A stretch of DNA of 64,000 nucleotides, taken from assembly GCA_963676655.2 (NCBI GenBank), contig CAXXKX010000002.1, positions 1,364,001 to 1,428,000 of the forward strand, given 5' to 3'. Every line of letters starts with the position of its first letter. Positions within the stretch are counted from its first letter, which is position 1. A program made the translations under genes and the position numbers. Shown one piece after another: positions 9,500-18,457 of the stretch. The notes below the pieces were generated by a model, which ran no database searches, was not told the origin of the DNA, and worked only from the letters and a program-made list of their open reading frames with translations. Origin of the DNA: G963676655 sp963676655 (lineage in GTDB: Bacteria; Verrucomicrobiota; Lentisphaeria; Victivallales; Victivallaceae).

Positions 9500-11662
9500 A
9501 TGAAATCCAAAGAGATTGTAACCAGAGTTGGTAAACATCTGGGCGGTATGTCAATGTTTATTGATAACGAAGTCCAGCCGTTTACATTTTTCAAGATCAC
9601 TGAAACCCCTGATTCTCAAGCGATGCTTGACGCCGCCGAAATCGAAATTCCCGCTATGGCGAAAAACGGTATAAATTTGTGCTGGGTTCCGCTGTTCCTG
9701 AAATGGTCCGGGGCAGGGGAATACGATTTTACCGATTTTGACTGTCGTGTCCGCAAAGTGCTGGAACTTTATGACGCGAATACCCCGGCTGATATGCCGA
9801 AAGCGTATGTCGGCATCCGGCTGCAGGCCGCGGTTTTTCATCCGCAGTGGTATATTGACGAGCATCTGGACGCCAATGGGAATCCGACCAATTTGATTGA
9901 GTTCCGCAATCCGTGGGGCAGGGCGGATGGCGGAGATAATACCACGGCCATTTCTCCCGGCGATGAGTTCTGGGATACCCATGCCATTGACTGTTTAAAA
10001 GCGATCGTCGCTCATGTCCGGGCCAGTGATTATGCTCACCGGGTTTTCGGTTGGCTGCCCTGCGCTTTCAACTCCAATGAGTGGTTCATCAGAACGTTTA
10101 TGCCGGGAGCGGTATGCGATTTCAGCCAACCGTCACAGCAGGCTTTCAAGTCTTATCTTGAGCAGCAGGGGATATCTTGTTTCGGGCAACCGGTGCCGTC
10201 TCCCTCGGCCTGTCAGTCGCCCGGCTATGGCGAATTTCTGGTTGCAAGCGGAGAAGGCGGGATTGTTGAGGAGTTCTCCAAATGGCTGAATCATCGCATG
10301 GCGAGTATCATCCTGAATTTTGCCGGTACTATCAAGGCTCTTTACAAAGACAGTCCTAAAATTGTCGGTTTCTTTTACGGCTACTCGACCGAACTGAGTT
10401 TTTTCCAGAACTTGTCTCAATCCGGTCATCTGGGTTTGCGTAAAATCCTTGACAGTGACCTGATTGATTTTATTTGCAGCCCGTGCCAGTACCGTTTTCG
10501 CCGGGACGAAGGCGCATTTACCTATAATATGACGCTTGGGCCGTTTGCGGATTCCGGCGCTTACCGGGATAAACTGGTTTTTGCCGAAGACGATCATTTT
10601 CCAGTTTTCGCCAGAACTACCAATACTGACTGTTCTACCCGTGACAAATGGCACGATGAAATGTTTTTCCGGCGCAATTTTGCTCAAGTAATGGCTTCAG
10701 GACAGCAGATGTGGTGGTACAGCCTCGGGGCTTCGTGGTTCAAAGAGCCGTATCGCAATGAAATTATCGGCGGCCTGCATCGGGTCGGTCTGGAAGCATT
10801 ACAGGCGGATCGTTCCCCGGTCGGTGAAGTAGCCGTGGTGGTTGATGAACGCAGTGTTCAGACCATGCGGTTGAACGCGCCGTTTCAATCTCGTTTGATT
10901 CTTGAAAGTCTGGCCGGATTCTCCCCGACCGGCGCTCCGGTGGAGTGTCACGAACTTAATTCGTTCCTTGATTACGCCGATCATTCGCGTTATAAAGTTG
11001 TGGTGTTCCTCAATCTTTTCCTGACTGATCAGGCTATCCGGGCCAAAGTCGACAAGCTGAAGTCGGACAATCGGACACTGATGTTCTTTTTCGCACCCGG
11101 CCTGCTTGAAGGCGATACCCGGAACCGGAAATTTTCACTGGAAACTGCCGGTCGTCTTGTCGGGATGAATCTGTTCGAGGTCAAAGACGACATGCCCTTG
11201 TCCATCTGGATGGACCCGGACCGGGTGGCTCTGATGGCGGATGAAGATATTCGCTTCGGCTGGCTGAATCCTGAAATCCCGATTAAACCGATCATCGGTA
11301 TCTCGGACCCTGACGCAACTACGCTGGGCTTCTTGCATACGGACATCCCAGGATTCGCGTTGAAAAAGCATTCCGGCTGGACCTCGATTTTTTCCGCCGT
11401 TCCGAATTTGCCGTTCCGGGTTCTGAAATCCATGCTGAAAAATGCCGGGGTTCATCTGTACACCGATTCGGAAGATGTGATTTACGCCAATCGCTCGATG
11501 ATCGCTTATGTGGCGTGTTCCCGCGGCGATAAGGAACTGATAACGCAAAACGCGGAGCAGCTTGAGGATGTGATCAGCGGAGAACAAATCAAACTTGAAA
11601 ACGGCAGATGCCGTATGTTTATGAAACGACACGAAACCAGAATATTCCGGATTAAGAAATGA
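9500..11662 (+). CDS. GH42-like (clan GH-A type) putative glycosidase, cytosolic
   Basis: About 720 residues, no signal peptide. The N-terminal TIM barrel carries KNGINLCWVPLF and, after strand 4, CAFNSNEWFI, whose Asn-Glu looks like the GH-A acid/base pair. A second region (VVVDERSVQT... YKVVVFLNLF... LMFFFAPG) resembles the Rossmann-like trimerisation domain of GH42 beta-galactosidases. The C-terminus (NAGVHLYTDSEDVIYANRSM) matches that of the gene at 54692. The ATG at 9500 is used because AAAGAG precedes it at 9 bases; an in-frame TTG at 9491 lacks a ribosome site. Its stop overlaps the next start by 4 bases. Substrate unknown. Confidence 0.65.
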   Translation: MKSKEIVTRVGKHLGGMSMFIDNEVQPFTFFKITETPDSQAMLDAAEIEIPAMAKNGINLCWVPLFLKWSGAGEYDFTDFDCRVRKVLELYDANTPADMPKAYVGIRLQAAVFHPQWYIDEHLDANGNPTNLIEFRNPWGRADGGDNTTAISPGDEFWDTHAIDCLKAIVAHVRASDYAHRVFGWLPCAFNSNEWFIRTFMPGAVCDFSQPSQQAFKSYLEQQGISCFGQPVPSPSACQSPGYGEFLVASGEGGIVEEFSKWLNHRMASIILNFAGTIKALYKDSPKIVGFFYGYSTELSFFQNLSQSGHLGLRKILDSDLIDFICSPCQYRFRRDEGAFTYNMTLGPFADSGAYRDKLVFAEDDHFPVFARTTNTDCSTRDKWHDEMFFRRNFAQVMASGQQMWWYSLGASWFKEPYRNEIIGGLHRVGLEALQADRSPVGEVAVVVDERSVQTMRLNAPFQSRLILESLAGFSPTGAPVECHELNSFLDYADHSRYKVVVFLNLFLTDQAIRAKVDKLKSDNRTLMFFFAPGLLEGDTRNRKFSLETAGRLVGMNLFEVKDDMPLSIWMDPDRVALMADEDIRFGWLNPEIPIKPIIGISDPDATTLGFLHTDIPGFALKKHSGWTSIFSAVPNLPFRVLKSMLKNAGVHLYTDSEDVIYANRSMIAYVACSRGDKELITQNAEQLEDVISGEQIKLENGRCRMFMKRHETRIFRIKK

Positions 11663-13650
11663 GTAAATATCAATATGTAAAAGTTGGTGGTATGAGCGAG
11701 TCGGGTTACGGCACGGCTACGCTTGAAGTTATGCGGAAAGAAGACCTTGGGAAGTACACGGTTCTGTTCGTCGGTCCCTGGGATAATGAAAAGTTGTCGC
11801 AAGTGGCCCGGTTCTGTCGGGAATATGACTGCAAATTCGTCATGGACGAAATGATCAATCGCCTTACCGGGGAATTGAACGATAAATACCGCAAGGTGGA
11901 CCGGACGGAACACGCGAAAATCGTGGCGGAATACCGGGATTGTTTTGACGGCTCCTTGATGATGTGCGAGTATGGAGGCTTGATGTTGTACTGGCCCCGG
12001 GAATATGTCAAAGACAGTTGCATGCCGTTGAGTGCAACAGAGAATTTTACTCAGGCGGAACAGGAGTTGATCGAACGTCTGCGGGGAGTTCTGCGATATG
12101 CCGAACAGGAAAAAATCGCATCGCCGCTGGTCTGCATCGAAGCCTCCGGCGGAGTAGCTAAACACCTCTATAAAGCCGGGATAGACCGCGTTGACCTGGA
12201 AGTGACCTATAATCCGAACAATGAATTTTTCTACTCGGCGGTTAAAGGAGCGACTCAGGCTTTTGACAAGGAACGGTTCGGGGTCGATATGGCAATGGTC
12301 TGGTATGGAGGCAATCAGCATGACGACCTCTGGTTCAATCGCTGGAAAAATTCTCTGTTGCACGCATTTATTCGAGGGGCAGACCCGATTTATGCCGAAC
12401 ATGGTTTGATGGACTACAAAGCCCTCGGCAAAAAATATGACACCGATCACCCTAAAGTGAAACAATTCAGGGAAGCGGTTGGTGATCTGGCGCGGCTCGC
12501 GCAGGCCCATCCGCGCCCGGCCGGATTCCCGAAAGCGAAAATGGCGGTAATCCACGGCAATCTAGACAGCTTCGCCGCACTCGGCCAGACTCATGTCTGG
12601 GGCCAGCGTGACAATGATGCGATGAAAAACGGTTCTGCCGAGGCATCGTGGGAGTTGTTCAACACATTCTATCAACGCCTGCCGTGGGAGTTCCGCTACA
12701 AATGCGGCGCTGGCGATTTTTCCGGCAATCCGCCTTACGGTCAGCTCGATGTTATTCCGGCTGAATGTTCCCTTGCTCAAATGCGGCAGTATGACTGTCT
12801 GCTGTTCCTGGGCTGGAACAGTATGACTGACGAATTAATGAATAAACTGAAAGGCTTTGTCGCCGGTGGCGGACATCTGCTGGCAACCGTCGCTCATTTG
12901 AACAGTGCCACCGGACGTAATCAGCCATTCACCCTGACCAGTGTGGATGACGTGCGCGAACTATTCGGGGTTACGGTCGATCCGACGACGGGACGTGATT
13001 TGCCGCTTGGAGTAAAATTCAAGCAGAATCCGTCGCGCGGCAATTATCAGTTTCCGCTCTGGTCGCCGAACTGCGATCCTAAATATTGCGACGGCTCATT
13101 TCCGATGGCGGCAATTGATATCGATACAGCGGAGGTGCTGGCGATCGGTTCGGAAAAATTTGTCGACCGGGATTGGCACGATCAGGACGTTGTTCTGACC
13201 GCCAATGGCTACGGCGAAGGCATGGCGTTTCTGGTTAATTCGCTCGAATTTCCCGGTCATCCCGGTTTGAAAAACTTCTATCGTGATCTGCTGCAGCACT
13301 TCAATTCCGCCTGGCAGGGAGACTTGACCGTCGAGGCGTCGGACCGGGTCCGGTACGCGGTTTATGAGGAGAACAATTACCTGATTCTATACCTGCTGAA
13401 CACAGAGGAAAACCTCTGCCAGCCTGCTCTGGTCAGCTATGGGACGAATCAGAATATTACTGTTTCCCTGCAACCCGGAGAACTCAAAGCGGTGTATTGT
13501 TCAGACTCGATTATGGCGATTCCCGAGAACATTCTCGACCGGGTCGTCGAACTATCCGTCGAAAACGACAAAATAAATTGTCAAACCTTGAATCAGCGTC
13601 AAGCCGCCATCGTATTTTACCAAAACGGCGAACCAACCCTGAAAGCTTAA
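11659..13650 (+). CDS. Putative glycosidase-like protein with amidotransferase-like C-domain
   Basis: 663 residues, no signal peptide, overlapping the preceding gene by ATGA, so translationally coupled. The first half has features of a TIM barrel (VCIEASGGVAKHLYKAGID, VDMAMVWYGGNQHDDLWF, DPIYAEHGLMDY). The second half (YDCLLFLGWNSMTDELM, FVAGGGHLLATVAHLN) looks like the class I glutamine amidotransferase-like domain found in GH42 and related enzymes. I do not recognise a defined family. Together with the previous gene it may form a two-enzyme or heteromeric intracellular glycoside-processing unit (inference). Confidence 0.5.
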   Translation: MSKYQYVKVGGMSESGYGTATLEVMRKEDLGKYTVLFVGPWDNEKLSQVARFCREYDCKFVMDEMINRLTGELNDKYRKVDRTEHAKIVAEYRDCFDGSLMMCEYGGLMLYWPREYVKDSCMPLSATENFTQAEQELIERLRGVLRYAEQEKIASPLVCIEASGGVAKHLYKAGIDRVDLEVTYNPNNEFFYSAVKGATQAFDKERFGVDMAMVWYGGNQHDDLWFNRWKNSLLHAFIRGADPIYAEHGLMDYKALGKKYDTDHPKVKQFREAVGDLARLAQAHPRPAGFPKAKMAVIHGNLDSFAALGQTHVWGQRDNDAMKNGSAEASWELFNTFYQRLPWEFRYKCGAGDFSGNPPYGQLDVIPAECSLAQMRQYDCLLFLGWNSMTDELMNKLKGFVAGGGHLLATVAHLNSATGRNQPFTLTSVDDVRELFGVTVDPTTGRDLPLGVKFKQNPSRGNYQFPLWSPNCDPKYCDGSFPMAAIDIDTAEVLAIGSEKFVDRDWHDQDVVLTANGYGEGMAFLVNSLEFPGHPGLKNFYRDLLQHFNSAWQGDLTVEASDRVRYAVYEENNYLILYLLNTEENLCQPALVSYGTNQNITVSLQPGELKAVYCSDSIMAIPENILDRVVELSVENDKINCQTLNQRQAAIVFYQNGEPTLKA

Positions 13651-13659
13651 AAGTTCCTC

Positions 13660-13940
13660 ATTCCCCGGGAGCGCGTAGCTCCAGCTGCGCCTTGCGAAGT
13701 TTGCCTGTCTCAAAAGTTACCCGCGTTCAGCGCGCCGCCTCCCGGGAGCGCGGACGTCCCGTCCGCATCAGGAGTTTGCTTGATCGTGTATCTCTACCGG
13801 CGCTTCGCGCCGTCTGATAGATTCGATTTACCTGACTCCAACCTCAGTTTGCAGGCGAGACGCCTGCATGCGGACGGGGACGTCCGCGTTCCCAGGGTAA
13901 ATGCATGCGGACGAGACATCCGCGTTCCCGGGGGAGTGAA
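13660..13940. repeat. Cluster of GC-rich palindromic repeats
   Basis: This gap of about 310 bp between convergent genes holds no credible gene. A unit with the core GCGGACG..ACGTCCGCGTTCCC occurs twice in direct orientation (about 13866-13898 and 13902-13934) and once inverted (about 13741-13770). Further hairpins are present, including CGGCGC-TTC-GCGCCG and GCAGGCG-AGA-CGCCTGC. Such units are typical REP-like elements. They may also stop transcription from both sides. Confidence 0.8.
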
Positions 13941-13961
13941 TTCTCTGTGAGTATCGGGAAG

Positions 13962-16313
13962 TTATTTAGTAATTCCGATGTATAATTTCGAGAGGGCCTG
14001 GGATAGCTCGTTAAGATGTTTGATGATGACGTAACGGCCGCGAGGAAACATGATGTCCAGGTCTTCCATTTTGTTTTCCTCGGTCGAGATACAGAACGAA
14101 TCGATGCCGAGAAGCTGGTTTTCCTCGTTGGCTTTCCGGACGTCGTGTTGGGCGTAACGGGTGGCGGCGTCATAACCCGAATCCATCGGTTTGCCGTCGG
14201 TGATGACGATCAGAATCTTTTTCCGGGCCGGGCATTCAGACAATTTACGTCCGGCATGTCTGACTGCCACGCCCATTCTGGTTGAACTGCCGGGATGGGC
14301 GCCGTACAAAACCTGCTTGGTCTCGTTGTTCCACTCGTCATCGAACTCCTTGAAAATAAAAAATTCGGAATTCTGCCGGCCATTGCCGGTGAAGCCGTAT
14401 AACGCGAAACGGTCGCCGACCACCGACAGGCCTTCGCCCAGAATCAGGGCCGAACGTTTTTCGATATCCAGAATAGTTTCATCGCCGTCGCACTTTTCCG
14501 CTGTCGAACCGCTGACGTCGATCAGGATGCCGACGGCAATATCACGTTTTTTGATGTAGGGCTTTTCATAAAAATTGACTTCCGGCAGTCTTTTAGCTTT
14601 GCGTTCGCTTAGAAAATCCATCAGCAGATTCATGTTGATATTGTCGCCGGAACTGAGATATTTTTCTTTCCTGACGATATCCGGCTTCATGGCTTCAAAA
14701 ATTTTCCTGACATGGTCAACGTATCTGAGAAAGTCATTGTCGAAGGAAATAGCGTTGTTGCTTTTGGGTTTCTTTTCCCTTAAAATGCACCATTTGTCGT
14801 AGTATTCATTATCGAGAAAATTCCATTCGTCATAAAAAAAGCCGACCTTCAAATCCTCTTTGGCTTTATCTTTTTCTGATGGCTGACTGTCGCCGGAGTC
14901 CGGTTCCTCGACCGGGTTTTCCTCGTCGTCATCCGGAGTTTTACGCTGCTCGGAATCGTCCTGGCTGCCGAGGTCAACCGCGTCCGGTTTAGGAGAGGAT
15001 ATTTCAGCCGGATAAAGCATATCCGAAAAGAACGGCAGGGGGGCCAGATGGGCGTCGAACCCGGCTTCGATAAATTCGGCGTCGGCGCTTTCATTGAGAA
15101 GCTGGATGATTGCGTTGGCGGTATTGTCGAATGAGTTGGAGGAGTCAATAATGGATTCGATGATTTTTTCCGCCCGGACTACCGGTTCCGGAACAGATTC
15201 TTCAATTCCGATATACTTGAGCAAAATGTTTTTCAGCACCATGTCAGGGAAACTAGCCATATCGCTGCGCATCGAGGTTTCAAGCTTGATGATCCGTCGG
15301 GCCAGCGGTCGCAGGCCTTTGAAAAACCGCAGGCAGTTTTTAACCACCCGGCAGGTTTCGGCGATTACGAACAGGTTGCACATTGGAGTATGGAACGATG
15401 ATTTACCGGTCGCGATATAGGACATGGCGCTTTCGGCTCCGGGTGAACCGTGAACCGCCGGAAAACTTTTGAAAAATATTGCCCCGGCGTTGATCGCGGC
15501 GGCAAACATGTACCAGTCCCGGTTTTCCGCCGCGGTTTTATAGAGCGAGGCTTTGCCCGGAAAATGAAACGAACTGTTGAAAGCGACAATGGTCGAACCG
15601 CGCAGAATCAGGTCGTCCGAGTCCAGTTGACTCAGATCCTGAATATCGATATTGCTACCGCAAATCGAGGTGACCAGCAGTTTGAGGCGTGAACGGACGT
15701 CGTCCAGTCTGGCCTCGCAGGAGATCATTTTCAGATAGTGTTTCGAGGTTTTGGTCTTCAGCGAAAGAAACTCGATGGCTTTCTTCTTGTTGCGATGGTG
15801 AATTTTCAGGGCCGATTCGATAAAGATGTCGATCCCCCGGAAATCAAGGTGCCGGTGCAGCTTCTCGTAGGTTTCGAGAAAAGTCAGACTCAATTTCATG
15901 TTGAGACTGTTCAGAAAACGCGCCTTGTCGATAGTATAGGATACTTCTTCGGGAGTTTGTCCGAAACCGGACTTGTTCCATATCTCGAAATATTTCATCC
16001 CGTAACCGATGTTGCTTTGCGCAAAATCCGCACCCAGCGAACACCAGTCGCTGAACAGTGAAGGAATACGCATGATCCAGTTGGTTTCCGGCGACAGCGC
16101 TTCAAGGAATTTGATCAGGACGTGGTCAAAAATGTTATTGGAACCCGCCTGGGACATCATGGTGAAGAAGGCATCGGTCGCTTCCTGGTTGTCGTCGCCC
16201 AGCAGCTTGTCATCGTAGAGCTGATCGATAAAATCGATAAATTTATCCCGGTAGCCCCATGTGACGGACTTCAGGTCAAAGCCGTGTTTAAGCAGTTCTT
16301 CATTCGTTTTCAT
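13962..16313 (-). CDS. VWA-domain protein, NorD/CbbO-like partner of MoxR ATPase
   Basis: 783 residues. The C-terminal von Willebrand A domain (about 590-780) has an intact MIDAS: DVSGS near residue 598, then the Thr in SSTRMG and TDGKPMDSG. The long helical N-terminal half and an acidic low-complexity linker (many D, E, S and P, about residues 440-490) fit the NorD/CbbO architecture. These proteins act with a MoxR/CbbQ ATPase to remodel or activate a metalloenzyme (known for NO reductase and rubisco). No such client lies nearby. Its start overlaps the end of the ATPase gene by 14 bp and has no strong ribosome site, so translation is probably coupled. Confidence 0.8.
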   Translation of the reverse strand: MKTNEELLKHGFDLKSVTWGYRDKFIDFIDQLYDDKLLGDDNQEATDAFFTMMSQAGSNNIFDHVLIKFLEALSPETNWIMRIPSLFSDWCSLGADFAQSNIGYGMKYFEIWNKSGFGQTPEEVSYTIDKARFLNSLNMKLSLTFLETYEKLHRHLDFRGIDIFIESALKIHHRNKKKAIEFLSLKTKTSKHYLKMISCEARLDDVRSRLKLLVTSICGSNIDIQDLSQLDSDDLILRGSTIVAFNSSFHFPGKASLYKTAAENRDWYMFAAAINAGAIFFKSFPAVHGSPGAESAMSYIATGKSSFHTPMCNLFVIAETCRVVKNCLRFFKGLRPLARRIIKLETSMRSDMASFPDMVLKNILLKYIGIEESVPEPVVRAEKIIESIIDSSNSFDNTANAIIQLLNESADAEFIEAGFDAHLAPLPFFSDMLYPAEISSPKPDAVDLGSQDDSEQRKTPDDDEENPVEEPDSGDSQPSEKDKAKEDLKVGFFYDEWNFLDNEYYDKWCILREKKPKSNNAISFDNDFLRYVDHVRKIFEAMKPDIVRKEKYLSSGDNINMNLLMDFLSERKAKRLPEVNFYEKPYIKKRDIAVGILIDVSGSTAEKCDGDETILDIEKRSALILGEGLSVVGDRFALYGFTGNGRQNSEFFIFKEFDDEWNNETKQVLYGAHPGSSTRMGVAVRHAGRKLSECPARKKILIVITDGKPMDSGYDAATRYAQHDVRKANEENQLLGIDSFCISTEENKMEDLDIMFPRGRYVIIKHLNELSQALSKLYIGITK

Positions 16314-17142
16314 CTGGGCCGAAGAATAGATTGATAATGTCCATTACCGATTGAATCATTCCGGGATCGTCGGTCAGGGATTGGGCGATCGCTATTCTGG
16401 CGGCCTCGACCGGTTCGACTCCGGCCTTGATCAGACGTCCGGCGTAGACCAGCAACCGGCTGGATACGCCTTCGGTAAGGCCGTAGCCCTTCAGATTCCG
16501 GATTTTTTCGCCCATGGCGGCGAGCATTCGCGCGGTAGAGTTGTCAACGCCGCTTTCGCTGGTGATTATCCGGGTTTCGGTTTCGATGTCTGGATGATCG
16601 AAGATCAGCGACATAAAACGCTGCCGGGTGCTCTGCTTCAGGTCCTTCATGACATTCTGGTAGCCGGGATTGTAGGACATGATCATCATGAAATCAGGAT
16701 GTGCCCGGACTACTTCCTGACGCTTGTCAATATAAAGCATTCTGCGGTCGTCGGTCAGAGAATGAATGACGACTGTGGTGTCGTTGCGGGCTTCGACCAC
16801 TTCGTCCAGATAACAGATGCCGCCGTAGCGGACCGCCAGAGTCAGAGGACCGTCCTCCCACACGGTTTCATCGCCGACAAAGATATAACGCCCGATCAAG
16901 TCGCTTGCGGTCAGGTCCTCATGACACGATACCGTGATCAGCGATTTGTCCAGGCTCCAGGCCATATATTCGATAAACCGGGTTTTGCCGCATCCGGTAG
17001 GGCCTTTGAGGATTACCGGAACATGTTCGTTAAAAGCGAAACGAAACAGATTTTCTTCATCGGCGTGTGCTATATAGTTCGGTTCAAAACGCAATTTGAA
17101 CTGATCGATCAACCGTTCAGGATTTTTTTGCTTCTTAGACAT
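16300..17142 (-). CDS. MoxR-family AAA+ ATPase (NorQ/CbbQ/GvpN-like)
   Basis: About 280 residues. Walker A is GPTGCGKT (near residue 50) and Walker B is ICYLDEV; sensor 1 lies in MIMSYNPGYQ. The sequence SCHEDLTASDLIGRY is characteristic of the CbbQ/NorQ/NirQ subgroup. It forms a hexameric chaperone-like motor with the VWA protein encoded immediately downstream. The ATG at 17142 is preferred over that at 17148 because AAGAG then sits 6 bases upstream instead of touching the start. A promoter and a palindrome lie upstream at 17206-17252. Confidence 0.88.
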   Translation of the reverse strand: MSKKQKNPERLIDQFKLRFEPNYIAHADEENLFRFAFNEHVPVILKGPTGCGKTRFIEYMAWSLDKSLITVSCHEDLTASDLIGRYIFVGDETVWEDGPLTLAVRYGGICYLDEVVEARNDTTVVIHSLTDDRRMLYIDKRQEVVRAHPDFMMIMSYNPGYQNVMKDLKQSTRQRFMSLIFDHPDIETETRIITSESGVDNSTARMLAAMGEKIRNLKGYGLTEGVSSRLLVYAGRLIKAGVEPVEAARIAIAQSLTDDPGMIQSVMDIINLFFGPDENE

Positions 17143-17205
17143 TTTCATCTCTTAATTTTCGGGCATGGCAGGCAGTTTGTTTGCCTGTGAAGCTCAGGAA
17201 TTACT

Positions 17206-17229
17206 TATTAATGGCATATGCTATTAATA
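17206..17229. promoter_or_regulatory. Palindromic operator candidate over the -10 of the ATPase-VWA operon
   Basis: An inverted repeat of 24 bp with outer ATTAAT arms on both sides of the self-complementary centre GCATATGC, with one mismatched pair. It covers the -10 hexamer of the - strand promoter at 17224-17252, the usual place for a repressor. The regulator is not identified and no regulator gene lies next to it. Confidence 0.5.
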
Positions 17230-17252
17230 CTGCATGAAACTGAATTTGTCAA
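17224..17252 (-). promoter_or_regulatory. Sigma70-type promoter of the ATPase-VWA operon
   Basis: On the - strand, TTGACA (17252-17247) is followed after exactly 17 bases by TATTAA (17229-17224). This predicts a leader of about 70 bases to the ATPase start. The rest of the gap 17143-17458 shows nothing convincing apart from a small CAGGCA/TGCCTG hairpin in the leader (about 17170-17187). Confidence 0.6.
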
Positions 17253-17458
17253 GTCGCAACCGTTCAAAAACGGATAATTATGTCGAGATTGAAAATAAAA
17301 CAAAAACGATGATCCTTGTGCCGTCAGTGATATTATTTCATTTATTCCGGCAAGTCGGTCTATCCGGCAAAATCAATTATGCCGGATTCAGAACCGTTTT
17401 CAAGGACAATGTGTCCACATAGCAAACCTTTTCGCGCAGTTGTATGCTCTTGCTTTGG

Positions 17459-18457
17459 TCATTTGGCAAAGATACTTTGTAAAGCCAAACCGTCGGCAAA
17501 GGTTGCGGTCGGTGTGATCTCCGGATTGGTGATCGAGTCGAGAAAGCGGCTGAACACTTGCTTGTTTAATTCGGCGGCATTGAAACTCCCGTCGAATACC
17601 TCGCCTGACGGATAAATTTGCAATTCAGTTCCGGCGATCCGGGCATACCCGGCGGTTCCGGTAACTTCCAGCGTGATGTCCTCGTTGGGAATCCGGTAGG
17701 GCAGGCGGCCTGTACAGACGTTTCCCGCCGCACCGTTGGCGAACTTCAGGTTGTATACGGCGTAATCGTCCGCGCCCGCGTCGCGGTATTCCGCATAGAA
17801 ATTATTTTTCCTGAGACAGAAAGAGTCGGCGACCGGAGTTCCTGCCAGTTTCATTGCCGTTAATAAAGCGTGTGAACCGATGGTAACCGATTCGCCGCCC
17901 GGGATTTCCCCGCGCCAGCGTTTGGTCGGATTGAAGCCGGGATAGATGCCGCCGGTAAAATTCAAACGGACGGATACGGCTTTGATTTCACCCAACTCTC
18001 CGGCCCGGATCATCTTGATAAGTTTTGCCGCGGCGGGACGGGTATGATAACCGCAAAGCATAAAGCCGTGGGCCTGCGATTTATTTTCCGCTTCACAAAC
18101 CGCTTCAACTTCTGCCACGGACATTCCCAGCGGCTTGTCGGTGACCGCGTATTTGTTGTTTTCAAGCGCTTTGATCAGGTATTCGGCTTTGAAGGCCGGA
18201 GCAGTCATAACCGAAACAATATCAATTTCCGGATCGTTAAATATATCCTTTGGACTATCAACATATCCGGCGTTAAATTCCTTTGCGTAGTCCTGGGCGG
18301 CCGCGACGGCATCCTCATTTTGCCCCGCGCCGAAAGAGTCATTGCCGCACACGCTTTTGATTACGCAGCGTCCGGTATTGAGCAATTCACGTTCCAGGCT
18401 GTGGCACCCCCATACGCCAACGCCGATTACTCCGATATTATATATTTTCTTATTCAT
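17459..18457 (-). CDS. Gfo/Idh/MocA family oxidoreductase
   Basis: About 332 residues. N-terminal Rossmann fold (NIGVIGVGVWGCHSL) for NAD(P), then TDKPLGMS with the conserved Lys of the EKP-like motif, and a C-terminal alpha/beta domain. The family oxidises or reduces sugars, inositols and their derivatives. The ATG at 18457 is chosen because CTGGAGG lies 6 bases before it; an upstream in-frame extension has no ribosome site. It overlaps the end of the previous gene by 8 bp. It is the last gene of the long - strand cluster that starts at 31329. Confidence 0.85.
   Translation of the reverse strand: MNKKIYNIGVIGVGVWGCHSLERELLNTGRCVIKSVCGNDSFGAGQNEDAVAAAQDYAKEFNAGYVDSPKDIFNDPEIDIVSVMTAPAFKAEYLIKALENNKYAVTDKPLGMSVAEVEAVCEAENKSQAHGFMLCGYHTRPAAAKLIKMIRAGELGEIKAVSVRLNFTGGIYPGFNPTKRWRGEIPGGESVTIGSHALLTAMKLAGTPVADSFCLRKNNFYAEYRDAGADDYAVYNLKFANGAAGNVCTGRLPYRIPNEDITLEVTGTAGYARIAGTELQIYPSGEVFDGSFNAAELNKQVFSRFLDSITNPEITPTATFADGLALQSIFAK

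Noticed and set aside
13866..13940. Possible CRISPR-like repeats
   Set aside because: Only two direct copies, no uniform spacers and no cas genes; these are REP-like palindromes.
13497..14173. Short frames reading RERGRPVRIRS-like peptides on both strands
   Set aside because: They are translations of the GC-rich palindromic repeats and overlap the ends of real genes.
16300..17142. Cobaltochelatase CobS/CobT pair
   Set aside because: The SCHEDLTASDLIGRY block and the architecture of the VWA partner fit the CbbQ/NorQ type better, and no cobalamin gene is near.
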